This document shows, piece after piece, positions 6,813 through 14,833 of a stretch of DNA of 64,000 nucleotides. Each line of letters begins with the position of its first letter. Within the stretch, counting starts at the first letter, position 1. The notes beneath the pieces are model-generated. The model saw only the letters and a list, made by a program, of their open reading frames with translations, was not told the DNA's origin and made no database searches. The DNA comes from Anaerosporomusa subterranea (lineage in GTDB: Bacteria; Bacillota; Negativicutes; Sporomusales; Acetonemataceae). The stretch spans positions 1 to 64,000 of the forward strand of contig NZ_LSGP01000013.1 of NCBI RefSeq assembly GCF_001611555.1, in the 5' to 3' direction. A program made the translations under genes and the position numbers.

Positions 6813-7922
6813 CTATCCGACCCAGTGCCAATTCATAAATAACGCAGCACAAATACATAAAACGACTGCGCTGACTGCAAGGTAACTATAATACCATGCA
6901 TCCCGCAGTTGGGCCAGAAATAGGTATAGTGGAAAAATGACGAGAACAAATCTTGATGCACTGTATAGTGGCAGCCATGCTGAAGTTGACATCAGTGGGA
7001 TTGCAAGCCATAACCAACCAATTAGTAAATAGGTTTGGCGGCTTCTAAAATTGGCTGAGAAACTCAATAGTGATAATCCGGCAACAGCCAACAATACCAT
7101 AAACGTATCTAAAGATGCTCCTGGTTGGATGTATGGATTGGCATTTAAAGTTAGTCCAATGTTATTGGAAAAATTGTCTAAGGGAGAGTTGAAATAGCGC
7201 CCCCACTCATGCTGGGAGTGCAGGAATGCCAAGGGATTATCAGCTACATACTGATTGAACCCCATATAGGTGAGTAATGCAAGCGGTGGGAAAAAGAGTG
7301 GAATCAATGCCTTTGACTCATCTGGCGGCCTTTTTTCTTGCTTGTACTCGTAGAGCAGGTAGAAGAAAAGAAAGACTCCAAGATTTCGCGTTAGGGCTGA
7401 GAGGGCGCCATATACGCCAGCCATCATCCATTTCGATTGGCGAGCATAATACACGCACGATAGAGAGAAGACGAGAAATAGCGACTCGGTATAGATACTA
7501 TTAATAAAGAATGATGTGGGCATAACTGAGTAGGCGATAAGTGCCCGTTGAGCGACTTTTTCTGAGTAGTCTAGCCTAAACGTTAAATACATAATCCGAA
7601 AGCTAAAAAAAGCAAACAGATTACAAGCGAGCAATCCTGCCGTTCCATAGCTCAGGCCCAAGTATGCCAGCGTTTTCATACAAATAATGATTGCAGGAAA
7701 GAAGACGACTGATTGTGCATCATAGCCATGCTGGGCAATATATGTATACCAGTGAGCATCCCATTTGATTAATTGACCGATTATAGGTTCGAGCGGCACT
7801 AGCGATTCATTAATAAAACCGGCAGGCGGTCGGTTGGGAAATACCTTGGTTAGAAATAATGCTATGGCGATTAGACCTGTATGAAGAGAATATGCAGTCA
7901 AAACTGCATTGTGTGAGTTCAT
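6813..7922 (-). CDS. PIG-V-like mannosyltransferase family membrane protein
   Basis: A 369-aa polytopic membrane protein of the GPI mannosyltransferase 2 (PIG-V / Mannosyl_trans2) family. These GT-C glycosyltransferases use polyprenyl-phosphate sugars. The first loop has WDAHWYTYIAQHGYD and FFPA, the family's acidic catalytic loop. The next hallmark is SVMPTSFFINSIYTESLF around residues 130-150, followed by about eight further hydrophobic segments. Bacteria lack GPI anchors, so the acceptor is probably a cell-surface glycan or lipid. It stands alone between the broken 5S and fba. Family assignment is good; substrate is unknown. Confidence 0.78.
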   Translation of the reverse strand: MNSHNAVLTAYSLHTGLIAIALFLTKVFPNRPPAGFINESLVPLEPIIGQLIKWDAHWYTYIAQHGYDAQSVVFFPAIIICMKTLAYLGLSYGTAGLLACNLFAFFSFRIMYLTFRLDYSEKVAQRALIAYSVMPTSFFINSIYTESLFLVFSLSCVYYARQSKWMMAGVYGALSALTRNLGVFLFFYLLYEYKQEKRPPDESKALIPLFFPPLALLTYMGFNQYVADNPLAFLHSQHEWGRYFNSPLDNFSNNIGLTLNANPYIQPGASLDTFMVLLAVAGLSLLSFSANFRSRQTYLLIGWLWLAIPLMSTSAWLPLYSASRFVLVIFPLYLFLAQLRDAWYYSYLAVSAVVLCICAALFMNWHWVG

Positions 7923-8232
7923 GCTATACCCTCAATAGATGATATTCCTTGCTGACACTAGTGTTTCCAGTCAGGCTAATGTCATTCAGGCGGGTGCAGC
8001 ATATTCAGAACATAAGTCGAGCGTCCCGCTTAATTGCGAGACGCTCGATCTGGTTTTCCCGATATTAAACCGCTCTAAAATTTCATCTTCGGCTAAGTGG
8101 AGTCCCTAAAGGAAGTCTTCGGCAACAAACTCATAGATTTCGATCCTCACTCTTAGAGCAGCCAAGTCCCTGAATAAGTGTAACTAGGATTCAGATGGAG
8201 TTAACGCCCCATCTGAATCCCAGTCTTCTTTA
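7923..8232. other. Intergenic region with hairpins
   Basis: No gene is seen. TCGAGCGTC (8017-8025) and GACGCTCGA (8040-8048) form a 9-bp hairpin. A second hairpin at 8187-8220 lies next to fba. The remainder has no ORF with a ribosome site. Confidence 0.5.
8187..8220 (-). terminator. Probable fba terminator
   Basis: A perfect 12-bp inverted repeat (GGATTCAGATGG with CCATCTGAATCC) lies 12 nt beyond the fba stop on the minus strand. The U-tract is poor, so termination may be weak. Confidence 0.6.
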
Positions 8233-9162
8233 CTACAGGCGGTTAGACGAATTCAAGACATTGCGGATTTTATGTTTAACCATAGCTTTAATTGCTTCTC
8301 GAGCTGGCTTTAAGTATTGGCGTGGATCAAAGTCTGACGGATTCACGGCTAAATGCTCACGGACAGATGCAGTCATTGCTAGTCGTAGGTCGGTATCAAT
8401 ATTAATTTTGCAGACGCCCAATTTACCGGCTCTCAATAACATTGCTTCCGGAACTCCTTGAGCTCCGGCAATACTGCCGCCATACTGATTGCACTTGGCG
8501 ACAAATTCAGGCAGCACAGTTGAGGCGCCATGCAAGACAAGCGGGAACTGAGGCAGTAGTTTTGTGATTTTCTCCAGGCGTTCAAAGTCTAGTGTGGGGT
8601 CGCCTTTAAATTTATAGGCCCCATGACTAGTTCCGATCGCGATAGCAAGTGAGTCGACTCCTGTGCGTTCGACAAACTCAACGGCTTGATCAGGATCAGT
8701 ATAAGAGGCATCTTTGCTGCTCACCTTGACAGCGTCTTCCACACCGGCCAAGCGGCCTAACTCGGCTTCGACTGTAACGCCATGTGCATGGGCGTACTCA
8801 ACTACCTTTTTGGTTAAGGCAATGTTCTCTTCAAAAGAATGTTTGGAACCGTCAATCATAACAGACGTAAAACCGCCGTCCACACAGCTCTTACAGATTT
8901 CAAAGTCATCGCCATGATCGAGATGGAGACAAATTGGCAAACCGGAATCCTCAACGGCGGCTTCAACCAATTTAATCAAGTATATATGTTTGGCATACTT
9001 GCGCGCTCCTGCTGAAACCTGTAGTATCAGTGGAGACTGCTCTTCCTTGGCGGCGTCAACAATACCCTGAATAATCTCCATGTTGTTGACATTGAAGGCG
9101 CCAACAGCGTACTGGTTTTCATATGCTTTCTCGAACATTGCTTTTGAGGTGACTAACGGCAT
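8233..9162 (-). CDS. fba: Class II fructose-1,6-bisphosphate aldolase
   Basis: Zinc-dependent aldolase of glycolysis and gluconeogenesis that interconverts fructose-1,6-bisphosphate with glyceraldehyde-3-phosphate and dihydroxyacetone phosphate. It is 309 aa, the normal length. Visible motifs are YAVGAFNVNNMEI at the N-terminus, the zinc and acid-base segment LHLDHGDD (~82-89), VEAELGRLAGVED (~130), AIGTSHGAYKF (~180) and LHGASTVLPE (~210) for phosphate binding. The ATG follows GGAGGGATAAAT, and this ribosome site lies inside the last codons of the pseudouridine synthase gene. The two genes are therefore translationally coupled with 2 nt between them. Confidence 0.96.
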   Translation of the reverse strand: MPLVTSKAMFEKAYENQYAVGAFNVNNMEIIQGIVDAAKEEQSPLILQVSAGARKYAKHIYLIKLVEAAVEDSGLPICLHLDHGDDFEICKSCVDGGFTSVMIDGSKHSFEENIALTKKVVEYAHAHGVTVEAELGRLAGVEDAVKVSSKDASYTDPDQAVEFVERTGVDSLAIAIGTSHGAYKFKGDPTLDFERLEKITKLLPQFPLVLHGASTVLPEFVAKCNQYGGSIAGAQGVPEAMLLRAGKLGVCKINIDTDLRLAMTASVREHLAVNPSDFDPRQYLKPAREAIKAMVKHKIRNVLNSSNRL

Positions 9163-9164
9163 AT

Positions 9165-10109
9165 TTATCCCTCCTGATTTATACTATTATTTTTCTCCCT
9201 ATGGGAGGCTACTGCAGAGACATGTGTGTCTAACTGCTTCAACAACTGTTCAAGGTCTTGGGGTAAAGGCGACGATAGGCTAATGACAGCGCCAGTTATT
9301 GGGTGCTGCAGTTCTAAAAAGGAAGAATGGAGCGCCTGCCGTGCAATCAGGTCGGTTTTTCCTCCATACAAATCATCTCCTAACAAGGGATGCCCTATAT
9401 GGGACAGATGAAGCCGGATTTGGTGCGTTCGGCCAGTTTCCAGTTCTAACTGCAGCAAGCTGGCGGTAGGGAAAGACTGCAAAACCCGGTAATGAGTAAT
9501 CGCATCTTGCCCAGTTGAGCTTACTATTCGAATGATAATGCTGTCAGGATGTCGGGCAATCGGCAAGTCAATAATGCCCTCGGCAACCTCAGGAGTTCCG
9601 GTCGCAATTGCTAAATACCGCCGTCGGAGGCGCTGTTTGTTCATCAAATGGTGAATAGAGGATAATTTCGCGATGGTAAGAAGACCAGATGTATTTCTAT
9701 CAAGCCGCTGAACTGGATGAAAAGCATGAGTGTATCCCAATTGGCGATAGTAATGGACGACCGCATTCGCCAGAGTACCGCCAGGTTGTTTTGGGGTGGG
9801 ATGGACGAGCATTCCTGCTGGCTTATCAACAATTAATAACCAGTCATCCTCGTAAACAATATCTAAGGGGATGTTTTCTGGGGTAATCTGAGAAGCTACT
9901 GTCCACTCCATTTCAATTTCTGATTTTGGGCTGACTTTTGCATACCAGGGGCAGACAACGCCATCTATCCTAATAACACCATGATGTTTAATTTTGCGCC
10001 TCAAGTTTAGCGAAACACCAAGACGACGCAAGCAATCGGCGAGTGACATCTGTGGATAATGCTCGGGAACAATAAAAGTTTGGTGCTCAGTACCTTCGTC
10101 ATTAATCAT
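9165..10109 (-). CDS. RluA-family RNA pseudouridine synthase
   Basis: Isomerises specific uridines in rRNA or tRNA to pseudouridine. An N-terminal S4-like segment (LADCLRRLGVSLNLRRKIKHHGVIRIDG) precedes the catalytic domain. That domain has HPVQRLDRNTSGLL (the aspartate nucleophile motif), LVHPT, and LETGRTHQIRLHLSHIGHPLLGD. The start is placed at ATG 10109 because AGGGAAAG lies ~9 nt upstream. This gives 314 aa; an ORF opening at 10232 would overlap the neighbouring gene and its terminator. It is transcribed with fba. Which of RluA, RluC or RluD it matches cannot be decided here. Confidence 0.9.
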   Translation of the reverse strand: MINDEGTEHQTFIVPEHYPQMSLADCLRRLGVSLNLRRKIKHHGVIRIDGVVCPWYAKVSPKSEIEMEWTVASQITPENIPLDIVYEDDWLLIVDKPAGMLVHPTPKQPGGTLANAVVHYYRQLGYTHAFHPVQRLDRNTSGLLTIAKLSSIHHLMNKQRLRRRYLAIATGTPEVAEGIIDLPIARHPDSIIIRIVSSTGQDAITHYRVLQSFPTASLLQLELETGRTHQIRLHLSHIGHPLLGDDLYGGKTDLIARQALHSSFLELQHPITGAVISLSSPLPQDLEQLLKQLDTHVSAVASHREKNNSINQEG

Positions 10110-10155
10110 AATACATAGCTTTCCCTTTGAAAAGGCGAAAAACCTGCCGAACCGC

Positions 10156-10187
10156 AAAAAAAAATAAGCCACCCGTGGGGGCAGCTT
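10156..10187 (-). terminator. Terminator of the 10192-11033 gene pair
   Basis: On the minus strand a 9-bp stem (AAGCTGCCC with GGGTGGCTT, two G-T pairs, loop CCAC) is followed by a run of nine U residues. Confidence 0.82.
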
Positions 10188-10191
10188 ACTG

Positions 10192-10659
10192 TCACAGTGA
10201 AGATTGAACCATGGCGATGAGTTCTGCGACATGTTCTCGTTCCATCACCAGAGATTCTTTTAAGTAGTCTCCCATGGGACTGGCTCGCCAGCCATAGATA
10301 TGCCAGATACGTCGGTGCCTACGAATTAGGGCAACTAATAGCAGCGTTAGAAGAGTTGGGCTGATGCCTAGGCGATCATCAGCTTCGTCATCTTGGTCAC
10401 GCAGGGCTAATCCGTATTTCTTGATTACGTTTGCCATTGCTTCGTCATGCAGCGTGATGAGATGGATAATATCCATGTAAGCGTGCCAATGATGTGTTGC
10501 GATATTATCTAGTGTATCTCGTAAGGTTCCGGCAGCTTCTTCTCTGGCATCGAGCGCGGTTTTCATTAATTCTAGCTGCTCAATGGCCTCTTCGTGCAAT
10601 GTTCGCATGTGATTGATATCAACCGCGGTGGGTTTGCGATCTCGAGTAAGTGAAAACAA
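10192..10659 (-). CDS. Hypothetical protein, mostly helical
   Basis: I do not recognise this 155-aa protein. Residues 15-90 are strongly helical and charged (HMRTLHEEAIEQLELM, HDEAMANVIKKYG), with many His and Glu residues spaced like a four-helix bundle. A short hydrophobic stretch (SPTLLTLLLVALI, ~100-112) is followed by RRHRR and WHIYGWRASPMGDY, then a last helix. It starts at TTG with AAGGGA 9 nt upstream. It follows the 10689-11033 gene by 29 nt and shares its terminator, so the two form an operon. Confidence 0.6.
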   Translation of the reverse strand: MFSLTRDRKPTAVDINHMRTLHEEAIEQLELMKTALDAREEAAGTLRDTLDNIATHHWHAYMDIIHLITLHDEAMANVIKKYGLALRDQDDEADDRLGISPTLLTLLLVALIRRHRRIWHIYGWRASPMGDYLKESLVMEREHVAELIAMVQSSL

Positions 10660-10688
10660 CTTATCACATCCCTTGCGTTAGGAAAGGC

Positions 10689-11033
10689 TTAGAACCAGGA
10701 ACGATGTCCTCTGAATGGAGCGATAAATCGCAACATTCTCAGGGGGATGTGCATAGACGCAGACTTGCCCCGCAGGCAGACGTTGACAATGATAAAGTCG
10801 CAACCTACATAACATAGAGTACCGCAGAAAGTCTCGCGTCTGCAGATTCTTGCATCTACCGACAACATCACTTCATTGCCTAACATGCACATGATACGGT
10901 CTTTCAAGGTTTCGGTTTGGAGCGGTTGCATATTATAGTTCGTGCAGTCATCAAACATCATTTCTTTGCCGTCGTAATCACAGACTGGACTCTTTTCGTC
11001 ATCACAGTACCAGTGAGGATATTTTGCATCCAT
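10689..11033 (-). CDS. Hypothetical cysteine-rich protein with C-terminal Sm-like barrel
   Basis: 114 aa, not recognised by name. The N-terminal half holds acidic, Cys-containing sequence (YCDDEKSPVCDYDGKE). The C-terminal half (GNEVMLSVDARICRRETFCGTLCYVGCDFIIVNV split by turns, then IPLRMLRFI) has the beta pattern seen in small barrel domains of sporulation or spore-coat proteins of clostridia. That resemblance is only inference. AGGAGGG sits 9 nt before the ATG. It is the first gene of a two-gene operon divergent from yajQ. Confidence 0.6.
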   Translation of the reverse strand: MDAKYPHWYCDDEKSPVCDYDGKEMMFDDCTNYNMQPLQTETLKDRIMCMLGNEVMLSVDARICRRETFCGTLCYVGCDFIIVNVCLRGKSASMHIPLRMLRFIAPFRGHRSWF

Positions 11034-11099
11034 AAAGTGGTTACCCTCCTTTGCTTTCTGTCAGATGGCATGATACAATTTAATAGGTATCACTTGCTA

Positions 11100-11111
11100 C
11101 ATCATATGATG
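11100..11111. promoter_or_regulatory. Palindrome in the yajQ divergent promoter region
   Basis: CATCATATGATG is a perfect 12-bp palindrome between the divergent 10689-11033 and yajQ genes. It could be a protein site. The evidence is symmetry and position only. Confidence 0.3.
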
Positions 11112-11163
11112 AGCTGATACATAATGCTACCGCCGGTTAACGAAACATTTTAAGGAGGACTGT

Positions 11164-11661
11164 ATGGCTAGCAAAGATTGTTCATTCGATGTTGTCAGCG
11201 AAGTAGATTTGCAGGAAGTTGACAATGCTGTTAACCAAACAGGCAAGGAAATCGCGCAACGGTTTGATTTTCGCAACAGCAAGTCGTCACTTACGCTTGA
11301 GGGAGACAAGATAACTATTCTGGCTGACGACGATTTTAAATTAAAGAGTGTTATTGATATTCTACAAACAAAAGTCATGAAGCGTGGCATTGGTTTAAAA
11401 AATTTGGATTATGGGAAAATTGAATCTGCCTCACATGGCACGGTCAGGCAAATTGTCACAATAAAAAAAGGCATTTCCAAAGAAATTGCTAAAGATGTTG
11501 TTGCCCTTATTAAGGGGACAAAGTTAAAAGTGCAAGCACAAATAATGGATGATCAGGTCCGGATCTCTGCCAAAAATAAAGATGACTTGCAAGCCGTTAT
11601 TGGTTGCTTGCGGCAGAATGACTTCCCGGTGGAGCTACAATTTGTTAATTATCGCTCATAG
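11164..11661 (+). CDS. yajQ: YajQ-family nucleotide-binding protein
   Basis: A 165-aa cytoplasmic protein of the YajQ family, members of which bind cyclic di-GMP or other nucleotides and RNA and can act as regulators. The N-terminal signature [19 protein letters not shown] is near-canonical. The body has the duplicated ferredoxin-like pattern, ending [15 protein letters not shown] lies 5 nt before the ATG. It is monocistronic and divergent from 10689-11033. A c-di-GMP role would fit the diguanylate cyclase at 27021-29387, but no direct link is visible. Confidence 0.92.
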   Translation: MASKDCSFDVVSEVDLQEVDNAVNQTGKEIAQRFDFRNSKSSLTLEGDKITILADDDFKLKSVIDILQTKVMKRGIGLKNLDYGKIESASHGTVRQIVTIKKGISKEIAKDVVALIKGTKLKVQAQIMDDQVRISAKNKDDLQAVIGCLRQNDFPVELQFVNYRS

Positions 11662-11705
11662 TCAACCAAAAATAATTATCAACTAATAAGAAAACTAGAA
11701 GGAAT

Positions 11706-11726
11706 TTATTAGACTATGTCTAATAA
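11706..11726. promoter_or_regulatory. Perfect palindrome upstream of superoxide reductase
   Basis: TTATTAGAC and GTCTAATAA form 9-bp arms around TAT, about 35 bp before the superoxide reductase start. The TTAT...ATAA ends recall PerR/Fur-type boxes, so it may be a redox or metal-responsive operator. The regulator's identity is inferred. Confidence 0.5.
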
Positions 11727-11760
11727 TAATCATAAGTAACTATATTAGGAGGGATGTATA

Positions 11761-12153
11761 ATGAAATTTGCCGACGTATTCAAAAGTGCAGATTGGAAAA
11801 CAGAGAAGCATGTTCCTGTCATTGAGGCTCCGACAAAGGTTAAAGCTGGGGAAAAGTTTACTGTTGAAGTCACAGTTGGAAAAGAAATTGCACATCCGAA
11901 CACAACTGAACACCATATTCGTTGGATTCGCCTGTACTTTAAGCCTGACACCGGTAATGTCTACGATCTAGGCTTGTTTGAGTTCAATGCTCATGGTGAG
12001 TCTACAGAAGGGCCAAATAAAGGTCCGGCTTATACTGAGCCTTCCGCCCAAGTGACGGTAAAGCTTAATGCTAACGGTACTTTACTGGCTGCCGCTTATT
12101 GCAATATTCATGGACTTTGGGAAAGCACAAAAGATATTTCCATTAGCGAATAA
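11761..12153 (+). CDS. Superoxide reductase, one-iron (neelaredoxin type)
   Basis: Reduces superoxide to hydrogen peroxide without producing oxygen, using electrons normally delivered by rubredoxin. It is 130 aa, the length of class II (1Fe) enzymes, and lacks the N-terminal desulforedoxin centre. The active-site segment TEKHVP carries the Glu-Lys-His at ~14-17. Further iron ligands are seen in HPNTTEHHIRW (~44-54) and CNIHG (~111-115). AGGAGGG precedes the ATG and a terminator follows at once, so it is monocistronic. The rubredoxin-flavin reductase at 30551 is a possible electron source. Confidence 0.94.
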   Translation: MKFADVFKSADWKTEKHVPVIEAPTKVKAGEKFTVEVTVGKEIAHPNTTEHHIRWIRLYFKPDTGNVYDLGLFEFNAHGESTEGPNKGPAYTEPSAQVTVKLNANGTLLAAAYCNIHGLWESTKDISISE

Positions 12154-12159
12154 TTATTA

Positions 12160-12198
12160 AAAAAACGTTTCCGCAAAAAAGCGGGAACGTTTTTTGTT
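12160..12198 (+). terminator. Terminator after superoxide reductase
   Basis: A 15-bp stem (12160-12174 with 12181-12195, one G-T pair), loop of A residues, and a run of T residues on the 3' arm. Confidence 0.9.
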
Positions 12199-12214
12199 TG
12201 CGAAAATGTGCATT

Positions 12215-12239
12215 GGTAGAAGGAGTTTGTTCTTCTACC
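12215..12239 (+). promoter_or_regulatory. Hairpin in the lysC leader
   Basis: GGTAGAAG (12215-12222) pairs with CTTCTACC (12232-12239). It sits ~60 nt before the lysC start, between the preceding terminator and the gene. No lysine riboswitch fold is recognisable in this short space. Confidence 0.4.
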
Positions 12240-12296
12240 GAGAATATACTATCTATAATTTTGTATTTTTTGCAGGGACCGAGAAGGGATGGTATT

Positions 12297-13517
12297 ATGG
12301 CATTTATCGTAAAAAAATTTGGCGGCAGTTCGGTGGCTACAACTGCTAAAATCGTAGGGGTAGCAGAGCGTGTATTGAAGGAAAAAGAACCAGATGATAA
12401 AATTGTTCTAGTGGTTTCTGCCATGGGAGATACGACAGATGAGTTAATTTCTATGGCGAAGGCTATTGACAATAGACCAAGTCAGCGAGAAATGGATATG
12501 CTACTATCAACTGGAGAACAAATAACAATTTCCCTGTTAACGATGGCTTTTCAAAAACTTGGCGTAGATGCGGTTTCTTTGACAGGCGGCCAGGCGGGGA
12601 TAGCGACAAGTGGAGTGCATGCTAAGGCTAGAATTGTTGACGTCAACCCGGAACGAATTCTTGCTGAGCTAGACAAAGACAAAATTGTCGTGGTCGCAGG
12701 GTTTCAAGGGGTTACCGAACTGGGTGACATCACTACTTTGGGACGCGGTGGTTCTGATACGACAGCCGTTGCATTGGCTGGCGCGCTTGGCGCAGACATC
12801 TGTGAAATTTTTACCGACGTAGATGGAGTATACTCTGCTGATCCCCGGGTTGTCAAAGATGCTCGCCGGATGAAAGAAATTACCTATAATGAAATGCTGG
12901 AGATGGCTAGATTAGGAGCTGTAGTTATGCAACCCAGATCAGTGGAAATGGGTAAGCATTATGGTGTTCCTATCCACGTTAGATCCACCTTTACGCTAGA
13001 ACAAGGTACGATAATCAGGGAGGAATATACGATGAAAGAACGTGAATTTACTATTCGAGGCGTTACCCATGATGTCAACGTCGCAAAAGTCGCTATACTT
13101 GGCGTGCCAGATCAGCCGGGTATCGCCTATACAATTTTCTCCGCACTGGCGGAAAAGGCAATCGATGTAGACATGATCGTCCAAAGTATCCGTAATGCTG
13201 ATAAGAAAATCATTGATATGGTATTTACTATTTCTAAACCTGACGTTGACCAAGCAAAAGTGCTGGTCGAGAAGCTAGTTAAGGATATGGGCGCGCTCGG
13301 GGTTGTCATTGACGAGAATGTAGCAAAAGTGTCTGTTGTCGGCGCTGGTATGTATGGCAGCCCAGGGATTGCTGCTACCATGTTTGGTGCGCTAGGTGAA
13401 GCCGGTGTTAATATTGAAGTAATAAGCACCTCTGAGATCAGCATCTCTTGTCTGATTAAAGAAGACCAAGTAAAAGAAGCGGTAAATGCGATTCACCAGA
13501 AGTTCTTCAAAGAGTAA
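12297..13517 (+). CDS. lysC: Aspartate kinase
   Basis: Phosphorylates L-aspartate, the first step to lysine, methionine, threonine and diaminopimelate. It is 406 aa with the kinase domain first (VKKFGGSSV at residue ~5, LLSTGEQIT, TLGRGGSDTTAVAL, FTDVDGVYSADPR). Two ACT domains follow (VAILGVPDQPGIAY ~270 and VSVVGAGMYGSPGIAA ~350), the normal layout for allosteric feedback inhibition. The start is ATG 12297, preceded by AGAAGG; the frame runs open upstream to 12198 but over the leader hairpin. It is monocistronic, followed by a terminator. Confidence 0.95.
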   Translation: MAFIVKKFGGSSVATTAKIVGVAERVLKEKEPDDKIVLVVSAMGDTTDELISMAKAIDNRPSQREMDMLLSTGEQITISLLTMAFQKLGVDAVSLTGGQAGIATSGVHAKARIVDVNPERILAELDKDKIVVVAGFQGVTELGDITTLGRGGSDTTAVALAGALGADICEIFTDVDGVYSADPRVVKDARRMKEITYNEMLEMARLGAVVMQPRSVEMGKHYGVPIHVRSTFTLEQGTIIREEYTMKEREFTIRGVTHDVNVAKVAILGVPDQPGIAYTIFSALAEKAIDVDMIVQSIRNADKKIIDMVFTISKPDVDQAKVLVEKLVKDMGALGVVIDENVAKVSVVGAGMYGSPGIAATMFGALGEAGVNIEVISTSEISISCLIKEDQVKEAVNAIHQKFFKE

Positions 13518-13528
13518 TTAGCAAGCGG

Positions 13529-13554
13529 CGGCGCCATAATGGCGCTGTTTTTTT
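13529..13554 (+). terminator. Terminator after lysC
   Basis: The GCGCC/GGCGC stem is extended by flanking pairs, with loop ATAAT and a run of seven T residues. Confidence 0.85.
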
Positions 13555-13705
13555 ATACGTTCGAAAATTATATGGTTTCTCATGAAACAGTACCTTTAAT
13601 TAACATAACAATTTAAACAAAACAAGAAGGTATTTGGATTAATCGGTAGAATAATATATTATGTAAAGTAATTAAGGGATGATGAATACCAAAGGAGTAA
13701 GGCGA

Positions 13706-13776
13706 GCGCTGTGAGGAAACGTGGACACTCATAGAAGGCTTCCTCAGGCCGGCGGTAAAAATCAGACCTTGAGCGC
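13706..13776 (+). promoter_or_regulatory. Structured 5' leader of the porin gene
   Basis: Nested helices are visible: an outer GCGCT (13706-13710) with AGCGC (13772-13776) and an inner TGAGGAA (13712-13718) with TTCCTCA (13740-13746). A weak promoter (TTGGAT...TATATT, ~17 bp spacer) lies about 80 bp upstream. No known riboswitch class was matched. It could control translation or stability of an abundant outer-membrane mRNA. Confidence 0.45.
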
Positions 13777-13814
13777 ATTACAAAAAAACTATTTTACCGA
13801 GGAGGGCCTTCTAT

Positions 13815-14684
13815 ATGAAAAAGAGACTTCTGGTAGCCGCCGTTATGGCTGCGATGACCATCTCCGCTGTGCCTGCCTTCGCTGCTCCTACGTTTTACGG
13901 TGATGCCAACATCGAGTACAACGAACTGACTGGTCAGTCTAGCGATCTGACCAACCGTATTCGCCTATCAGTAGATAGCGCTATTGCGGACAACATGTAT
14001 GTACATGGCCGCGTGGTTATGAACAATGATCTTAAGGACGGTTCTTCTTCACCGGCCGGAGACAACGAAATTCGGCTTGAACAAGCTTTTATCGGCGGCA
14101 AGCTCGGTAGCTTTGACGTAAAAGCCGGTCGCCAGCCGCTGTGGTTGGGTAAAGGTGCTTTAGCGGATGTCAATGGCATCAACGGTATTCAAGCTGCTAC
14201 CACAGTTAATAACATCAAATTAAACGGTTTCTATGGTAAAGATGGCGACAATCATGTGACTGCTGCTGATTTCGGTACTTCCTACAGAAGTGTAAACTTT
14301 GGCGGAAGCTACCTGCAAGAGTCTGATGAAAACAAATTCATGGGTATCAACGCTGATACCAAAATCATGGAAAACGCTGTTCTTAATGTTGAATATGTGA
14401 AGAATACGGAAAGCAAGAATGACGGATTTTTAGCTGAAGTTAAAGTCGGCAACGCTGTCAAAAAAGGCGACCTCGACTACTCTGTGGCTTATCGCGACAT
14501 CGAGGACGGCGCTGTTTCCGCTTACAGCACTGAAGGCAACTACAACAACTCCGAAGGCTTCCGCCTGCAAGCTAACTACAAAGTGGATGACAACGCTACT
14601 CTGACTGCTTACCAAGATTTCACCGATAGCCAAGACGGCACTAAAAAGAACCAAACAAACGTTGAATTCAGCGTTAACTTCTAA
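13815..14684 (+). CDS. Outer-membrane beta-barrel porin
   Basis: A 289-aa exported protein. The signal peptide is classical (MKKRLLVAAVMAAMTISAVP, cut after AFA at residue ~23). The mature part is a run of alternating amphipathic strands rich in Tyr, Asn, Asp and Gly. It ends in NVEFSVNF, the terminal-phenylalanine signal recognised by the BamA outer-membrane machinery. No SLH domain is present, unlike the larger Negativicutes Omp-alpha-like proteins. GAGGAGGG lies upstream of the ATG and a strong terminator follows. It implies an outer membrane. The solute preference is not readable. Confidence 0.85.
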   Translation: MKKRLLVAAVMAAMTISAVPAFAAPTFYGDANIEYNELTGQSSDLTNRIRLSVDSAIADNMYVHGRVVMNNDLKDGSSSPAGDNEIRLEQAFIGGKLGSFDVKAGRQPLWLGKGALADVNGINGIQAATTVNNIKLNGFYGKDGDNHVTAADFGTSYRSVNFGGSYLQESDENKFMGINADTKIMENAVLNVEYVKNTESKNDGFLAEVKVGNAVKKGDLDYSVAYRDIEDGAVSAYSTEGNYNNSEGFRLQANYKVDDNATLTAYQDFTDSQDGTKKNQTNVEFSVNF

Positions 14685-14698
14685 TTTCACTCTCTCAA

Positions 14699-14728
14699 CC
14701 AAGCGGCCTTGCGGCCGCTTGGTTTTTT
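14699..14728 (+). terminator. Terminator after porin
   Basis: A perfect 10-bp GC-rich stem (CCAAGCGGCC with GGCCGCTTGG, loop TTGC) is followed by six T residues. Confidence 0.95.
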
Positions 14729-14764
14729 GTAAAAAATTACGTTGTTATCTCCATTATTTCGCAG

Positions 14765-14794
14765 GTATGCAAAACCGAACGAAAAGGCAATCTA
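14765..14794 (+). promoter_or_regulatory. Forespore sigma-G/sigma-F type promoter of the SASP gene
   Basis: GTATG at 14765-14769 fits the sigma-G -35 pattern GHATR. After exactly 18 nt, CAATCTA at 14788-14794 matches the -10 pattern CATWMTA at six of seven positions. It sits 40 nt before the SASP start. Confidence 0.65.
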
Positions 14795-14833
14795 GTATCA
14801 GAACCCAATAACATCTTTGAGGAGGTTTTGCGA

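Noticed and set aside
8017-8048. Small RNA or terminator at the 9-bp hairpin
   Set aside because: No promoter, U-tract or adjacent gene end supports either.
10110-10232. N-terminal extension of the pseudouridine synthase
   Set aside because: It would overlap the terminator and the end of the next gene. ATG 10109 has a proper ribosome site.
12198-12296. Lysine riboswitch or upstream coding extension for lysC
   Set aside because: Too short for a lysine riboswitch and lacking its core. The upstream frame has no ribosome site and covers a hairpin.
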